Made by a program: the position numbers and the translations under genes. Below are positions 1-10,370 of a stretch of DNA of 64,000 nucleotides, in pieces. Within the stretch, counting starts at the first letter, position 1. Every line of letters starts with the position of its first letter. Below the pieces are notes generated by a model that worked only from the letters and a program-made list of their open reading frames with translations, was not told where the DNA came from and ran no database searches. Source of the DNA: Ferruginibacter sp. (GTDB taxonomy: Bacteria > Bacteroidota > Bacteroidia > Chitinophagales > Chitinophagaceae); contig NZ_JAQBNR010000053.1 of NCBI RefSeq assembly GCF_028288465.1, positions 204,145 through 268,144 on the forward strand, given 5' to 3'.

Positions 1-1528
1 GCTGGTAAATACCTATCAACCCGATGTAATTTTTACAGATGGCGAATGGGATGCGCCGGCCGAAACATGGAAAAGCCAGGAGTTTTTAGCGTGGTTGTAC
101 AACGAAAGTCCGGTGAAGGATAAAGTAGTTACCTACGATCGCTGGGGCAGCGGCATCCGTTTTAAACATGGTGCGGTGTACACACCGGAATACCAGCCCG
201 ACCTGGATGTGGAAGGCCATGCATGGGAAGAAAGCCGTGGTATGGGTTACAGCTACGGCTACAACCGGGAAGAGGATGCATGGGATTACAATTCCCCGCA
301 AAGCCTGGTATTGCAGTTGATTGATAAAGCCAGCCGGGGTGGTAATTTCCTGCTGGATATTGGTCCTGATGAACATGGAAAAATACCACCCATTATGCAG
401 GAACGTTTATTGCAAATTGGTGACTGGTTAAAAATAAATGGCGAAGCTATCTATGGCACTGAAAGATGGAAAACAGTTGCCCAATGGAGTGAAGGCAGAA
501 GAGATTATACCAGCAAGAGTGGCGATATGCTGTTAAAAATCACCCTTGATCCTGATCCGGGCTTCGCCGTGAAGGAAGTTTTTTATACCTACAATGCGGA
601 CAAAAATGATTTGTACGCCATTCTTCCAAAATACCCCGGCAGTAAAAAAATAGTGTTGAAAAAACTGGAGATTCCGGCAGGAACGGAGATGACCTTTTTA
701 TCAACCAAAGAAAAACTGCAGTGGAAACAAGCAGGTGAAAACATCGAAATTGAGTTACCGGAATTTAATCCCGACAAGATAAAAAACACTGCTGCATACG
801 CTATTAAAATTGCCGGCTTCGGACAATTTGCTTCAAAACCAGCCATTGATATTCATTACATAAAAGGCGCATTACAACCCACCGTTTCCATCACGGCAAA
901 AAACAACAACAGCATTCGATACACGACAGACGGCAGCGAGCCCGTTGCCACATCGGCATTATACACAAAGCCTTTTGTACTGGATAAATCAGCTGAAATA
1001 AAAAGCGCTGCATTTGCCGAAGGTATGTTACCCGGCCCCATTGTTGCAAAACAGGCAACCCGTTATGAATGGATAAATGCAACAAAATTAAATGTACCAA
1101 AGCCGGGCATTGCCTATCAATATTTTGAACTCAATGGAAAGATTGACCTGAACTCAATCAACGTTGCAACGCCGGTAAAAACGGGCTTTACAAACGAAAT
1201 ATCTGATAAGGTAAAGCTGCGAAAAGATAAACTGGCACTGAGCTTTGACGGATTTATACAAGTCAGCAAAAGTGGTCTTTATACCTTCTCAACTTTTTCT
1301 GACGATGGTAGCAAGTTGTTTATTGACGGGGTTGAAATCGTGAACAACGACGGGGAACATGCTGCCATGGAAATGTTTGGCAAAGCGGCTTTAAAAAGTG
1401 GATTTCATTCTATCAAAGTAACCTACTTTGGCAATGGTGATGTAAACGAACTGAAAGTAAACTGGCAGCCGCCCGGTGGAAAAAATGAATTGATTCCAGG
1501 CTCGGTATTATTTCATCAAGAACAGTGA
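1..1528 (+). CDS. Alpha-L-fucosidase, GH29, 5'-truncated, with chitobiase-like and PA14-like C-terminal modules
   Basis: The reading frame is open from base 2, so the gene begins outside the window and the TTG at 95 is not its start. The first residues read YQPDVIFTDGEWD, which fits the GH29 nucleophile strand; the Asp of FTDG (codon at 38-40) is the expected nucleophile. Further on, GNFLLDIGPDEHGKIP is the typical GH29 barrel-end motif. A beta-sandwich follows, then a chitobiase C-terminal-like segment at about bases 875-1000 (RYTTDGSEP) and a PA14-like module at about 1230-1490 (FSDDGSKLFIDG), both likely carbohydrate-binding. It should release alpha-linked L-fucose from glycans, probably in the periplasm or outside the cell. 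It lies convergent to the FG-GAP lipoprotein and close to a SusCD locus. The acid/base residue was not assigned. Confidence 0.9.
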   Translation, partial: LVNTYQPDVIFTDGEWDAPAETWKSQEFLAWLYNESPVKDKVVTYDRWGSGIRFKHGAVYTPEYQPDLDVEGHAWEESRGMGYSYGYNREEDAWDYNSPQSLVLQLIDKASRGGNFLLDIGPDEHGKIPPIMQERLLQIGDWLKINGEAIYGTERWKTVAQWSEGRRDYTSKSGDMLLKITLDPDPGFAVKEVFYTYNADKNDLYAILPKYPGSKKIVLKKLEIPAGTEMTFLSTKEKLQWKQAGENIEIELPEFNPDKIKNTAAYAIKIAGFGQFASKPAIDIHYIKGALQPTVSITAKNNNSIRYTTDGSEPVATSALYTKPFVLDKSAEIKSAAFAEGMLPGPIVAKQATRYEWINATKLNVPKPGIAYQYFELNGKIDLNSINVATPVKTGFTNEISDKVKLRKDKLALSFDGFIQVSKSGLYTFSTFSDDGSKLFIDGVEIVNNDGEHAAMEMFGKAALKSGFHSIKVTYFGNGDVNELKVNWQPPGGKNELIPGSVLFHQEQ

Positions 1529-1562
1529 TGTGGTGCGTGGGATTGATCCTGTTCGCTATTTA

Positions 1563-1597
1563 TTCAACTCCCATCCTTAAGCCGGATGGGAGTTGAA
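1563..1597. terminator. Hairpin terminator between convergent genes
   Basis: A perfect 14-bp stem (1563-1576 pairing with 1584-1597) with a 7-nt loop lies between the convergent fucosidase and FG-GAP genes. The + side is followed by ATTTTAT, so it best ends the fucosidase transcript, but it could serve both. Confidence 0.75.
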
Positions 1598-1629
1598 ATT
1601 TTATCTGCTGATGATATTATTGCGCTGCA

Positions 1630-4600
1630 TCAATGATATTCAAAAAGTTTCAGCGAGTCATTGTTAATTGCCATCAATAAACCATTTTTATTGCGCGCCA
1701 ATTTAATGTGGTGAACGCTTCTCACCTCTCCCATTAGCTGGTTGAATGCCGAAGGAATGGGCATTACTGGATTAAATACACCTTGCCCGTTGCCGAGGTC
1801 CAAAGCCAATGGCATAGCATCATACCGGCCTTCGAAAGGTGTGGTTCCAAAGAAATTTCCTCCTGCCAGCAGATCTTTTTTACCATCACCATTGTAGTCA
1901 TTTACATCAAAAGAAAAAATTGGTGACCACTGAAATGCGGCAGGTAATTGCGTTGGTTTAAAATGCCCTTTGCCGTCATTTATCAACACCATGGAGGCCA
2001 ATGTAGCTGCTTTAAAAATTGTTGCTCCCTGCAGCTTTTCACCAAACACTTCTTCCACCGTTTTGCCAGCCATTTCACCATACATTAAAAACTGTTTTTT
2101 TAAAAAGGGCAACTGCTTTTCAATGTCTTCTTTATTTAAAAAAGGATAGTATTTATAGCCCTTAGCTACTGCCAGTATCTGGTCGGCAGAACCAATACCA
2201 CTCAGCGGCTTGCTGAACATTTGCAGCGGATAATCTTTGCTGGCTGTGAGCTTGCTGTTTAGGCCATAATTACCCAATAAAATATCATCCAGGCCATCGC
2301 CATCCAGGTCTGTAGTTTTTATGGCGCACCACCAGCCCGTTAAATTTGTATCGTTAGTGGTCAAGGTAGTTTTGATGAGCTTACCATGATTATTTTTAAA
2401 TAAAGCCGGCGCCATCCATTCTCCTGCTACAACTAAATCAGGCCATCCATCTTTGTCAATATCAGTAAAGCTGGCGCTGGTAACCATTCCCAATTGCTGG
2501 AGTGTGGTTGTTATATCGCCCGTTGCGAAACTAAATTTCCCTTTGCCATCATTGATCAACAGGTAAGATACCGGCGTTTTACTATAATTCCTTGAGATGG
2601 ATCTGCCACCAACGAAAAGGTCCAGGTCGCCATCGTGATCAACATCCGCGGCGATGGCAACAGATTTATTTTCTGACATCGCCGGCAGGTTATCTGCAAA
2701 ACTGAAATGGCCTTTTCCATCATTCAGGTAAAGCCTGTCATTCAACAGCGGTGTAATGCCGGAATAAATATTGCCGCCGCTTACCACGTATAAATCAGGA
2801 TCACCGTCATTGTCCGCATCAAAAAAAAGCGCGTCTGTTTCTTCGCAGGCTTTGTCGTTTACAAACGCTGTACTATCTGCCGAAACTTTAAAGTCGCCAT
2901 TTTTTTGTTGTAAAAAAAGTTCGCCTGCCTGGCCTTTTGCACCACATACAAAAAAGTCTTCCAACCCATCTTTGTTTACATCTGCAATAGCCGTTTTGGG
3001 GCCTTGTGTTGACAGCTCGTGTGGAATAAACCACTGGTCATTAAAATCAACATAATCATCTTCTGTATGTTTAAAATTGCTGCCAAGGTTAGCCGTAATA
3101 TCAGTAAACAATTCGGGCGATGCTGTATGTAATATGTGGTTGATGAACATTACGCAGTTAGCGATACTATCGGTGTGTTGCACATTGTAAACAACCGTTG
3201 TCTTTTTATCAATTGTAATATTGTTGATCACCTGGTACCTGTTATCCGGCCATATGATGACCATGCTGTCAACCCGGTTATTACTACCCAACCCAAAATT
3301 AAGCTGGGTTTCGCCACAACTCATAAAACCTTTTACAGGCTGCACTTCCTTAAACATCGCCTGTTGCTGATTAAAAAGAAAAACTTTGGCGCCAACCGCA
3401 AAATAGTTGGGCGATTTACCCCTTAGCTGAACACTTACATAGTGTGCATCGGGTTTCTTTTCACGGGTATTGTTTTTATAAATACCGGCGGGTTCGTTCA
3501 TGTTATTGGTCACCAGGTCAAGGTCGCCATCACCATCCAGGTCGGCATACGCAGCGCCCTGGGAAAGCGTGGCATTTTCAAAACCCCAGGCTGCTGATTG
3601 ATCTGTAAATTTTAAATTATCCGTTCCTTCAAAAATATAATTGTGCCATGCGCCGGGCGGCAGGTGTTTTAGTATTTCTTTATCATGCTCCCTAACACCT
3701 GTAGTGGAATGATCATGGGATAAAGAGGAAATGAATTTGATATAATCCAAATCGTTGGGCCTGTTTTTTATTCCGTTCGAAACAAAAATATCTGCCTTAC
3801 CATCCAGGTTATAATCGGCTATCAAGGGGCTCCAGCTCCAGTCTGTTGCCGCCACGCCACTGAACAATGCGATGTCTGCAAACTTCATTCCGCGGCCAAT
3901 ATTTAGTTGCAGGCAATTGCGTGCATATTGGTTGGCATAGCCAAATTTGCGCTGGTAATTATAAATATCAAGTGCATCATCACCCAGCGAAGATTTCAAC
4001 ACTTTTTCATCCCCGGGCAACATATCGGCAGTCATCACATCCGGCCATCCATCATTGTTGATGTCTGCAATATCATTCCCCATCGAAAATTTTGATTCAT
4101 GGCCAAAAGCCGCTTTGTTCATCTCTTTAAAAGTTCCGTTGCCCTGGTTTACATAATAATAATCGTTCTCATGAAAATCGTTGCTTACATAAATATCATC
4201 AAAACCGTCCTGGTTAACATCGGCTACCGCAACGCCCAATCCATATCCCAGCGCACTGCTGATGATACCCGAACCTTTTGTTACATTGGTAAAGTGGTCA
4301 CCATCATTCCGGAATAATTTACCGCCGCTTACTTCGCTGTATTTATCCCTGAGTGCAATGGTTCCATAAGCAGCGGTTTGATGCGTGGAATGCTGTAACT
4401 GAAACATATCCAGGTCGCCATCTTTGTCGTAATCAAAAAAAACCGCCTGGGTATTATAACCTTGTATGTCCAACCCCCATTTGGCGGCACTTTCCGTAAA
4501 TGTATTGTTGTGGTTGTTAATGAACAACTGGTTGCGGGAGTTTTTAAAATAGGTGTATGCTGCACCATTGTTGTCATTGGGGTTATGATTGGACACGGTG

Positions 4601-5028
4601 GAAATGTAGATATCCAAAAAGCCATCGCCGTTTACATCGGCCATGGTTACTCCGGTTGTCCAGTCTGCTTTTCCTGCAACGCCGGCACTTTGCGTAATGT
4701 CTTCAAATTTAAAATTGCCTTTATTTAAAAATAATTTATTGCCACTGGTATTGGCTGCAAAATAAATATCCGGTAAGCCATCATTGTTGATATCCGCTAC
4801 TGCAACGCCAGCGCCGTTGTAATAATAGAGGTAATCGATAATGCTCAAACTGTCGGTATCAATATTGGGGTTTTCGAAATTTATACCGGTTACTGCAGAT
4901 TCCAGTTTTGTAAACAAGGTGTCCTTTGGAACGGGGTGTGTACAGCTGCTCCACACCAATATTGAAAACAAACAAGAGTATGTCGCTAAGGTTAGCGTCA
5001 TCAGCCGCACTGGAAATATTTGTCGCAT
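1630..5028 (-). CDS. FG-GAP/VCBS repeat lipoprotein with ASPIC/UnbV domain
   Basis: I chose the ATG at 5028 because it gives a compact lipoprotein signal (hydrophobic stretch, then SILVWSSC). An upstream in-frame ATG at 5094 would add 22 residues. The mature protein has many FG-GAP blades with calcium-loop motifs such as DINNDGLPDIY, DVNGDGFLDIY, DYDKDGDLDMF and DVDHDGDLDLF. An ASPIC/UnbV segment lies in the middle (about bases 3190-3430: FGLGSNNRVDSMVIIWPDNR), followed by a second set of blades, so the protein looks like two propellers around ASPIC. Proteins of this type often sit beside SusCD pairs in environmental Bacteroidota; the ligand is unknown. It follows susD on the same strand but after a terminator, so it probably has its own promoter. 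Expected location is the outer-membrane or surface lipoprotein pool. Confidence 0.85.
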   Translation of the reverse strand: MRQIFPVRLMTLTLATYSCLFSILVWSSCTHPVPKDTLFTKLESAVTGINFENPNIDTDSLSIIDYLYYYNGAGVAVADINNDGLPDIYFAANTSGNKLFLNKGNFKFEDITQSAGVAGKADWTTGVTMADVNGDGFLDIYISTVSNHNPNDNNGAAYTYFKNSRNQLFINNHNNTFTESAAKWGLDIQGYNTQAVFFDYDKDGDLDMFQLQHSTHQTAAYGTIALRDKYSEVSGGKLFRNDGDHFTNVTKGSGIISSALGYGLGVAVADVNQDGFDDIYVSNDFHENDYYYVNQGNGTFKEMNKAAFGHESKFSMGNDIADINNDGWPDVMTADMLPGDEKVLKSSLGDDALDIYNYQRKFGYANQYARNCLQLNIGRGMKFADIALFSGVAATDWSWSPLIADYNLDGKADIFVSNGIKNRPNDLDYIKFISSLSHDHSTTGVREHDKEILKHLPPGAWHNYIFEGTDNLKFTDQSAAWGFENATLSQGAAYADLDGDGDLDLVTNNMNEPAGIYKNNTREKKPDAHYVSVQLRGKSPNYFAVGAKVFLFNQQQAMFKEVQPVKGFMSCGETQLNFGLGSNNRVDSMVIIWPDNRYQVINNITIDKKTTVVYNVQHTDSIANCVMFINHILHTASPELFTDITANLGSNFKHTEDDYVDFNDQWFIPHELSTQGPKTAIADVNKDGLEDFFVCGAKGQAGELFLQQKNGDFKVSADSTAFVNDKACEETDALFFDADNDGDPDLYVVSGGNIYSGITPLLNDRLYLNDGKGHFSFADNLPAMSENKSVAIAADVDHDGDLDLFVGGRSISRNYSKTPVSYLLINDGKGKFSFATGDITTTLQQLGMVTSASFTDIDKDGWPDLVVAGEWMAPALFKNNHGKLIKTTLTTNDTNLTGWWCAIKTTDLDGDGLDDILLGNYGLNSKLTASKDYPLQMFSKPLSGIGSADQILAVAKGYKYYPFLNKEDIEKQLPFLKKQFLMYGEMAGKTVEEVFGEKLQGATIFKAATLASMVLINDGKGHFKPTQLPAAFQWSPIFSFDVNDYNGDGKKDLLAGGNFFGTTPFEGRYDAMPLALDLGNGQGVFNPVMPIPSAFNQLMGEVRSVHHIKLARNKNGLLMAINNDSLKLFEYH

Positions 5029-5186
5029 TTTAAATGCTTTTTCTGCTATTGGTTTTACCATTTCAACACTGTCATTGTTTGTATGCTTTATCATTTTTAC
5101 ACCTGCAAAAGATAGCAGTAATTAGTTACATCCTGCCCGGCTCTACGCTATTTAATTTTTAAAAGAAACCCAAACAAGCCTGCACA

Positions 5187-5219
5187 AAAAAGAGCAGCAA
5201 CCGAAGTTGCTACTCTTTT
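5187..5219 (-). terminator. Rho-independent terminator after susD
   Basis: Read on the minus strand, this is a stem of about 14 bp with one mismatch, a UUCG tetraloop closed by C-G, and a T6 tract. It lies 27 bp past the susD stop and should end the susC-susD transcript before the FG-GAP gene. Confidence 0.85.
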
Positions 5220-5245
5220 AAAAATATACATTCTTTCCATCAAAA

Positions 5246-6946
5246 TTAGTACCCGGGATTTTGTTGAATCTTGGGATTGGATAAAATTACTGATGGCGGA
5301 ACTGGTAACAGATAGGTGTGCTTATCAGGATTATCGGCCGCTTTATCAGGAATTGTTCTGGCATCAAGGAAATGTCCAAAACGAATCATATCCTGCCTGC
5401 GAACCATTTCCCAGGCCAGTTCCCTGGCTCTTTCAGCATACAAATTATTCAGTGTAAGGTCGCTGCTTTTCCAGTCATGACTTGTGCTTCCTGAATACGC
5501 ACGCCTGCGCACTTCATTTACATTGGCCAACGCATCGTCCAGGTTGGTACTGGCACGAACTTCAGCCTCTGCCTTCATCAACAAAATATCTGCATAGCGG
5601 AAAACTGGTACATCATTGCTGATATTGTCACCTACATTTCCACCCGGTTCCGGCCAGTACTTGATATTTCTTAATCCTGCCAACCTGAAATAGGGTGCCG
5701 GATTAGAGCTTAAATACATCGTGTCAAAATAAGCCAACGGCAATCCTGACTGGTCATCATAGATTTTAATTGCACCGGGATTGGCGGTCCCTAAGCCCAC
5801 GGGGTCATTATTACTGCTTGAATAGAGGATATTTTGGTAAGGAGGATAGGGTATGCCTTTTACATATTGTTGACCAATCAGGAACTGCCCTGTCCGCTGG
5901 TCATTGAAGGTCCTGTACACATTCGTGTTGCCATCAACAACTCTTTTTTCATACACAGAGGTGGTATCATAAAAACTGTAGAACGGATGAGAGGTGGACA
6001 TGCCATTGTTTCCCATTCCATTTTGGCCAAATGTATAAAAAGCATTGTTGGCCATAAGAGATGCCACCACGATGTAGTTACCGCCCCCGGCCGGTACTAC
6101 ACCTGCTTTGTAAGGCACCACAAAAATGTTTTCAGTGGATGCTTCCTGTACTTTGTCCCTGAAATTGTCAAAGTATTCGGGCATTAAAGCAAATCCACCA
6201 GCTTTTATCGCATCGCATTGTGCAATACATTCGGCCAGCCTTGGTGTACCGGTATATATTTCTGCATTCAGGTACAATTTTGCCAGCAGGCTGTGCGCAA
6301 AATACTTATTCACCTTGCCATACTTTGTAATATCCGTTGCAGTCGAAAGATCCGGCAAAGCTGCAGTTAATTCTGTTACCAAAGAATCAAATACCTGTGC
6401 CTTCGGCAAGGTAACCACCGTTGTAGGATCTTGTTTAAAATTGGTAACGTAGGGCACGTTGCCGAAAAGATCCAGCGCCAGGTAATAAAAATAAGATCTA
6501 AGCGATTTCATTTCCGCCAGGTCTGATTTAATGGTGGCGGGTGCAGGGTTCAAACTATTCAATGTGTAAATAATGTAATTGCATTTTCCGATGCCACCAA
6601 AGATATCTCCCCATGCCCATTCGTTTACGCCGCCACTGCCGGGCTTTTCCAGGTGATTCCACATGTTCGTCCACATACCGCCATCGCCCCAGTCGCCGCC
6701 ACGGGTAGGTGTAATCATTTCATCTGATGAAATTTCATTTTCCCAGTAAACACCGGAATTTCCGCCAAGGCCTTGCAGGGCTGCGTATGCGGGTGATTTA
6801 CCGGCAGCAATTTGTTCCGGTGTTTGCCAGAAATTTTCATTTACAATCTGGCTATAAACTTTTGTATCGAGTTTGGTACAACGCAGGCCGGTAAGCGATA
6901 AGGCAACCAGTGCAACCAATGTTATATTAAATTTTAACTGTTTCAT
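5246..6946 (-). CDS. SusD/RagB family glycan-binding lipoprotein
   Basis: A 566-residue protein with a signal peptide ending LTGLRC, so it should be a lipoprotein on the cell surface. The start of the mature part (KLDTKVYSQIVNENFWQTPEQ) and the C-terminal FRYADILLMKAEAEVRA with NEVRRRAY are SusD hallmarks; the last segment forms the TPR-like scaffold that packs on SusC. It would capture an oligosaccharide and close the SusC barrel as a lid. It follows susC by 46 bp in the same operon and is ended by a strong hairpin. Substrate cannot be read from sequence; neighbouring GH29 and GH-D enzymes suggest fucosyl- or galactosyl-containing glycans. Confidence 0.95.
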   Translation of the reverse strand: MKQLKFNITLVALVALSLTGLRCTKLDTKVYSQIVNENFWQTPEQIAAGKSPAYAALQGLGGNSGVYWENEISSDEMITPTRGGDWGDGGMWTNMWNHLEKPGSGGVNEWAWGDIFGGIGKCNYIIYTLNSLNPAPATIKSDLAEMKSLRSYFYYLALDLFGNVPYVTNFKQDPTTVVTLPKAQVFDSLVTELTAALPDLSTATDITKYGKVNKYFAHSLLAKLYLNAEIYTGTPRLAECIAQCDAIKAGGFALMPEYFDNFRDKVQEASTENIFVVPYKAGVVPAGGGNYIVVASLMANNAFYTFGQNGMGNNGMSTSHPFYSFYDTTSVYEKRVVDGNTNVYRTFNDQRTGQFLIGQQYVKGIPYPPYQNILYSSSNNDPVGLGTANPGAIKIYDDQSGLPLAYFDTMYLSSNPAPYFRLAGLRNIKYWPEPGGNVGDNISNDVPVFRYADILLMKAEAEVRASTNLDDALANVNEVRRRAYSGSTSHDWKSSDLTLNNLYAERARELAWEMVRRQDMIRFGHFLDARTIPDKAADNPDKHTYLLPVPPSVILSNPKIQQNPGY

Positions 6947-6992
6947 TTTTGTGTTTATTTAAGATTCAAAATTTGTTCACCTTGTAATGTCT

Positions 6993-9900
6993 CTATTTAA
7001 AAGAGATGTTTACGCCGATTGTGAGTGAACGCGATTTTGGATAAAAGCCTCCGCCACCATTGTATGTTAAATCAATAAATGCCGGTGTTGCCTGGTTGTC
7101 GACTGTTGCAATTTCCGGGTCAAGGCCTTTGTATGGTGTTACTACAAAAAGATTGTTTCCGGAAACATACAAGCGCATGTTATCAATTCCTTTTATTGCA
7201 GGCAGGTTATAAGATAGCGTCAAACTTTCCAGCCTTAGGTAAGAGGCATTTTCCAGCCAGTAATCGGATGGGGTCGGGTTGTCTCTTAACCCGCTGCTTA
7301 CGGCTTCTTTCAATGTATTTACTGAAGGCAGGTTGTTGTAATTGGCCAGGTTAAGATTGGTGTTGTTAAATATCTTCACACCAGAAACACCCCTGAAAAA
7401 CACATTCAGCGCCCATTTTTTATATGCCAGGTTGGAAGAAAAACCATAGTTGAATTTTGGATAAGGATCAATGTAACGATTCTTAGCCTGCAGGTAGTCT
7501 GTTGTAGTACCACCGTCTGTTTCAAACTCCGATAAACCCGCTGCAGTTTTGCCTACGTAATGTGGCAGAAAAAAAGTATAGGGTGATTTTCCCACGATTA
7601 AAAAGGTGATGGGATTACCGCTTAAGCCACGGCCGCTTGCTGAACCAACCGGTATGTTATCCGTGGATAATTTTTGTCCGTTCCAGGTACCGGAAAGGCT
7701 GGTTATTTTTGTGTTGATGGTGGTAATCTGTCCGCCAACTGACCAGGTTAAATCTTTTGAACGAATGATGTCGCCATTTAATTGAAGCTCTACGCCCTTA
7801 TTGGTAAGGCTTCCCACATTGGCCAATACAGTGGATACAAAGTTAGGCGGAACCTGTACAGTATAATTGTACAACAAGTGCCGGGTTTCATCATTAAATG
7901 CACTGAAGGAACCAGTTAAACGATTTTTAAAAAGGGCGAAATCAAAGCCAATATTTTTACCATGCCGCTCTTCCCAAACCAGGTCTGGATTAGGGTTTTG
8001 GTTAGGTGAAAAACCTACCGGGTAAGGATTGGTTGTATTGGTAGGATCGTATGTAACACCGCCGCTGCTTAAAGTAGTGAGCGTGTTGTATGCACCAATG
8101 GCATCCTGGTTGCCCACCACACCATAACCTGCGTTAATTTTCAATTCATCAATCCAACTTACATCTTTCAGGAAAGATTCGTTCTTTAAACGCCATGCAG
8201 CCGACACAGATGGGAAATTACCCCAGCGGTGATTGGAACCAAATTTAGAGGAACCATCACGGCGGAAACTTGCGGTTAAGTAATATTTAGAATTGTAATT
8301 GTAGGTAAGTCTGCCGAGGAAAGAAATAATTTTATACTCTTCTTTATAAGAGTTGATGGCATTCAAACTGGAGTTACCATTTTGCAAAGAATTGTCTCCA
8401 TTGGCGTCAACAGCAAACCCTTTACCAGCGGCGCTGTATGCATCGTAAGAATAGTAATTGTATTCATACACACCCGTAGCTGTAAAATTATGTTTGCCGA
8501 TACTGGTAAGATAATTTGCATGCATATCCCCTTTCCTGGAATCCCTGTTCGATGAAGATTTAATTGCACTGTTCAGGTTGTTCCATCCTGGAATCACGGG
8601 CAAATAATAATCGCCCTGTGTATTAAATTTAGTAAGCGATCCTGTAACACCTATGGTAAGGTCTTTCAGCAATTTATAATTTACTGTGGCATATTCCTGG
8701 GTCAGGTGTTCCTTTGCTTTATTGGTTACCATATTCTGTAACAACACCGGGTTTTGATAATTGTATTGATACACAGGGTTATCAGTTCCATCGGCCTGTT
8801 TAATGCGGATATAAGGGGGCATTACATAAGCGTAATTAAAAATGTTCCTGTTTACCAGGTTTCTGTCAGTGGAAGTATTTACGATTCCAATCTGGATATC
8901 CAGCTTGTCATTCAATGCTTTTTGTTCTGCATTCAACCGCAGACCCACCTGTTCTTTACCGGTATTGATTACAATGCCCTGTTGGTTTAAATAAGTTACC
9001 GAACCGCGGTAATTAAATTTATCAGTTCCACCGGTAATCCCTACCGTATGATTGTGGGCAATACCTTTTCGTAAAATAGCGCCTACCCAATCGTTGGTTG
9101 TACCAGGACTACTGTTAGCTGTTTCAAGTTGTGCAGCATCCTGGCCAAGCTTAACTGCTTCAGCTAAAAATTCTGGTGTGCTTAACAGGTCTGGTTTTTT
9201 TGCCACTGTTGAAGAAGACAGGTACCCGGAGTAATCCACCTGCATGCGGCCACCACGGCCTTTTTTAGTATTGATGATGATAACACCATTGGCACCACGG
9301 GAACCATAAATAGAAGTGGCAGATGCATCTTTCAATACATCGTAAGAGAGAATATCACCCGGGGGAATGTTTGAAATCTGATTGATATCATCCAGTATAA
9401 CACCATCTACAACCGCTAACGGACTTTGTCCGCCGGCAAGTGATGTTTGTCCGCGAAGCCGTATTACCACAGGCGAGTTAGGATCACCATCAATTTTTGT
9501 TATTACCAGTCCCGCAACTTTTCCCTGTATCTGGTCCATCGGGTTTGTTACCAGGCCTTGCGTAAAATCCTTTGCACCAATGCTGGATACCGCACCAGTT
9601 ATATCTTTTTTACGGGATGTGCCATACCCTACCACCACAACATCGCTCAATCCGGAGGCTTCGGGTTTCAGTGAGATATTGATAGTGGCTTGTTTCCCGA
9701 TATTCACTTCCTGCGTGGCATACCCGACATACGAAACCACGAGCGTCTTGGCATTGTCAGGTGCGTCAAACGAAAAACTTCCATCTTCGGCCGTGGTGGT
9801 GGCTTTGGATGAACCTTTTACCTGTACCGTGGCGCCGGATAATGGTTCGCCTTTTTCGTTGGTTACTTTACCACTGATGGTAAAAACCTGCAAGGGAGTA

Positions 9901-10292
9901 GTCTCCACTGTATTGTCAATCGTTTTTTCCGAAATAACAATCAGGCCGGATTCTTCTATCATCCTGTATTTTAGTTTGGTAGAAGCCAGCACTTCATTGA
10001 GCACCTGCGAAACTGGTACATCATTTACATTAACCGTTACCATGCGGCCAGAAGGTATGATATCGTTGCTAAAAGCAAAACGGTAAGGAGTCTCTTTTTC
10101 TATCGCTTTAAAAAATTTGGTGAGCTTTACCTCTTTCAGCGAAAGGCTGATTTTTACATCCTGTGAAAAGCCGCCTGCACTCACCGACATAGCACAGGCA
10201 AGCAATAGAATAGCCGTTAATTTCATAATTTGAAGCAGTTTGGTTAAGGGCAAACGGAAAAAACGTCCCCCATAAGCATGTTTGTTTTTCAT
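6993..10292 (-). CDS. SusC/RagA family TonB-linked outer-membrane importer with STN domain
   Basis: A 1099-residue outer-membrane transporter. In order: an extended N-terminus with signal sequence (cleavage near VSAGGFSQ, residues 37-44), an STN domain (about 46-120), a carboxypeptidase-regulatory-like fold (about 137-205), the region DVVVVGYGTSRKKD (217-230) leading into the plug, then the beta barrel. The STN domain is the part that talks to a FecR-type anti-sigma factor, and exactly such a gene lies upstream with a sigma factor. The protein should import the bound glycan using TonB energy and signal its presence. It begins 109 bp after fecR. A second in-frame ATG at 10226 (MKLTAILLL) would give a shorter signal; I kept the longer start, since the GGRFFRLPL N-terminus is common in this family. 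Confidence 0.95.
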   Translation of the reverse strand: MKNKHAYGGRFFRLPLTKLLQIMKLTAILLLACAMSVSAGGFSQDVKISLSLKEVKLTKFFKAIEKETPYRFAFSNDIIPSGRMVTVNVNDVPVSQVLNEVLASTKLKYRMIEESGLIVISEKTIDNTVETTPLQVFTISGKVTNEKGEPLSGATVQVKGSSKATTTAEDGSFSFDAPDNAKTLVVSYVGYATQEVNIGKQATINISLKPEASGLSDVVVVGYGTSRKKDITGAVSSIGAKDFTQGLVTNPMDQIQGKVAGLVITKIDGDPNSPVVIRLRGQTSLAGGQSPLAVVDGVILDDINQISNIPPGDILSYDVLKDASATSIYGSRGANGVIIINTKKGRGGRMQVDYSGYLSSSTVAKKPDLLSTPEFLAEAVKLGQDAAQLETANSSPGTTNDWVGAILRKGIAHNHTVGITGGTDKFNYRGSVTYLNQQGIVINTGKEQVGLRLNAEQKALNDKLDIQIGIVNTSTDRNLVNRNIFNYAYVMPPYIRIKQADGTDNPVYQYNYQNPVLLQNMVTNKAKEHLTQEYATVNYKLLKDLTIGVTGSLTKFNTQGDYYLPVIPGWNNLNSAIKSSSNRDSRKGDMHANYLTSIGKHNFTATGVYEYNYYSYDAYSAAGKGFAVDANGDNSLQNGNSSLNAINSYKEEYKIISFLGRLTYNYNSKYYLTASFRRDGSSKFGSNHRWGNFPSVSAAWRLKNESFLKDVSWIDELKINAGYGVVGNQDAIGAYNTLTTLSSGGVTYDPTNTTNPYPVGFSPNQNPNPDLVWEERHGKNIGFDFALFKNRLTGSFSAFNDETRHLLYNYTVQVPPNFVSTVLANVGSLTNKGVELQLNGDIIRSKDLTWSVGGQITTINTKITSLSGTWNGQKLSTDNIPVGSASGRGLSGNPITFLIVGKSPYTFFLPHYVGKTAAGLSEFETDGGTTTDYLQAKNRYIDPYPKFNYGFSSNLAYKKWALNVFFRGVSGVKIFNNTNLNLANYNNLPSVNTLKEAVSSGLRDNPTPSDYWLENASYLRLESLTLSYNLPAIKGIDNMRLYVSGNNLFVVTPYKGLDPEIATVDNQATPAFIDLTYNGGGGFYPKSRSLTIGVNISFK

Positions 10293-10370
10293 ACCTTCGT
10301 TTAAGTTTTAATTAAGAATAAAAACAGCTGTTTTTTGAAAGAGCCGGCTGTTCTAAAATTTTAACTGACA

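Noticed and set aside
5028..5094. Longer N-terminus for the FG-GAP lipoprotein
   Set aside because: It would put 22 polar residues before the lipoprotein signal and place the lipobox Cys at about residue 51; the ATG at 5028 is a better fit, though the longer form is not excluded.
9382..10086. A 234-codon plus-strand open frame antisense to susC
   Set aside because: It is a shadow of the susC frame: Ser/Thr/Pro-rich composition, no recognisable motif and no promoter of its own.
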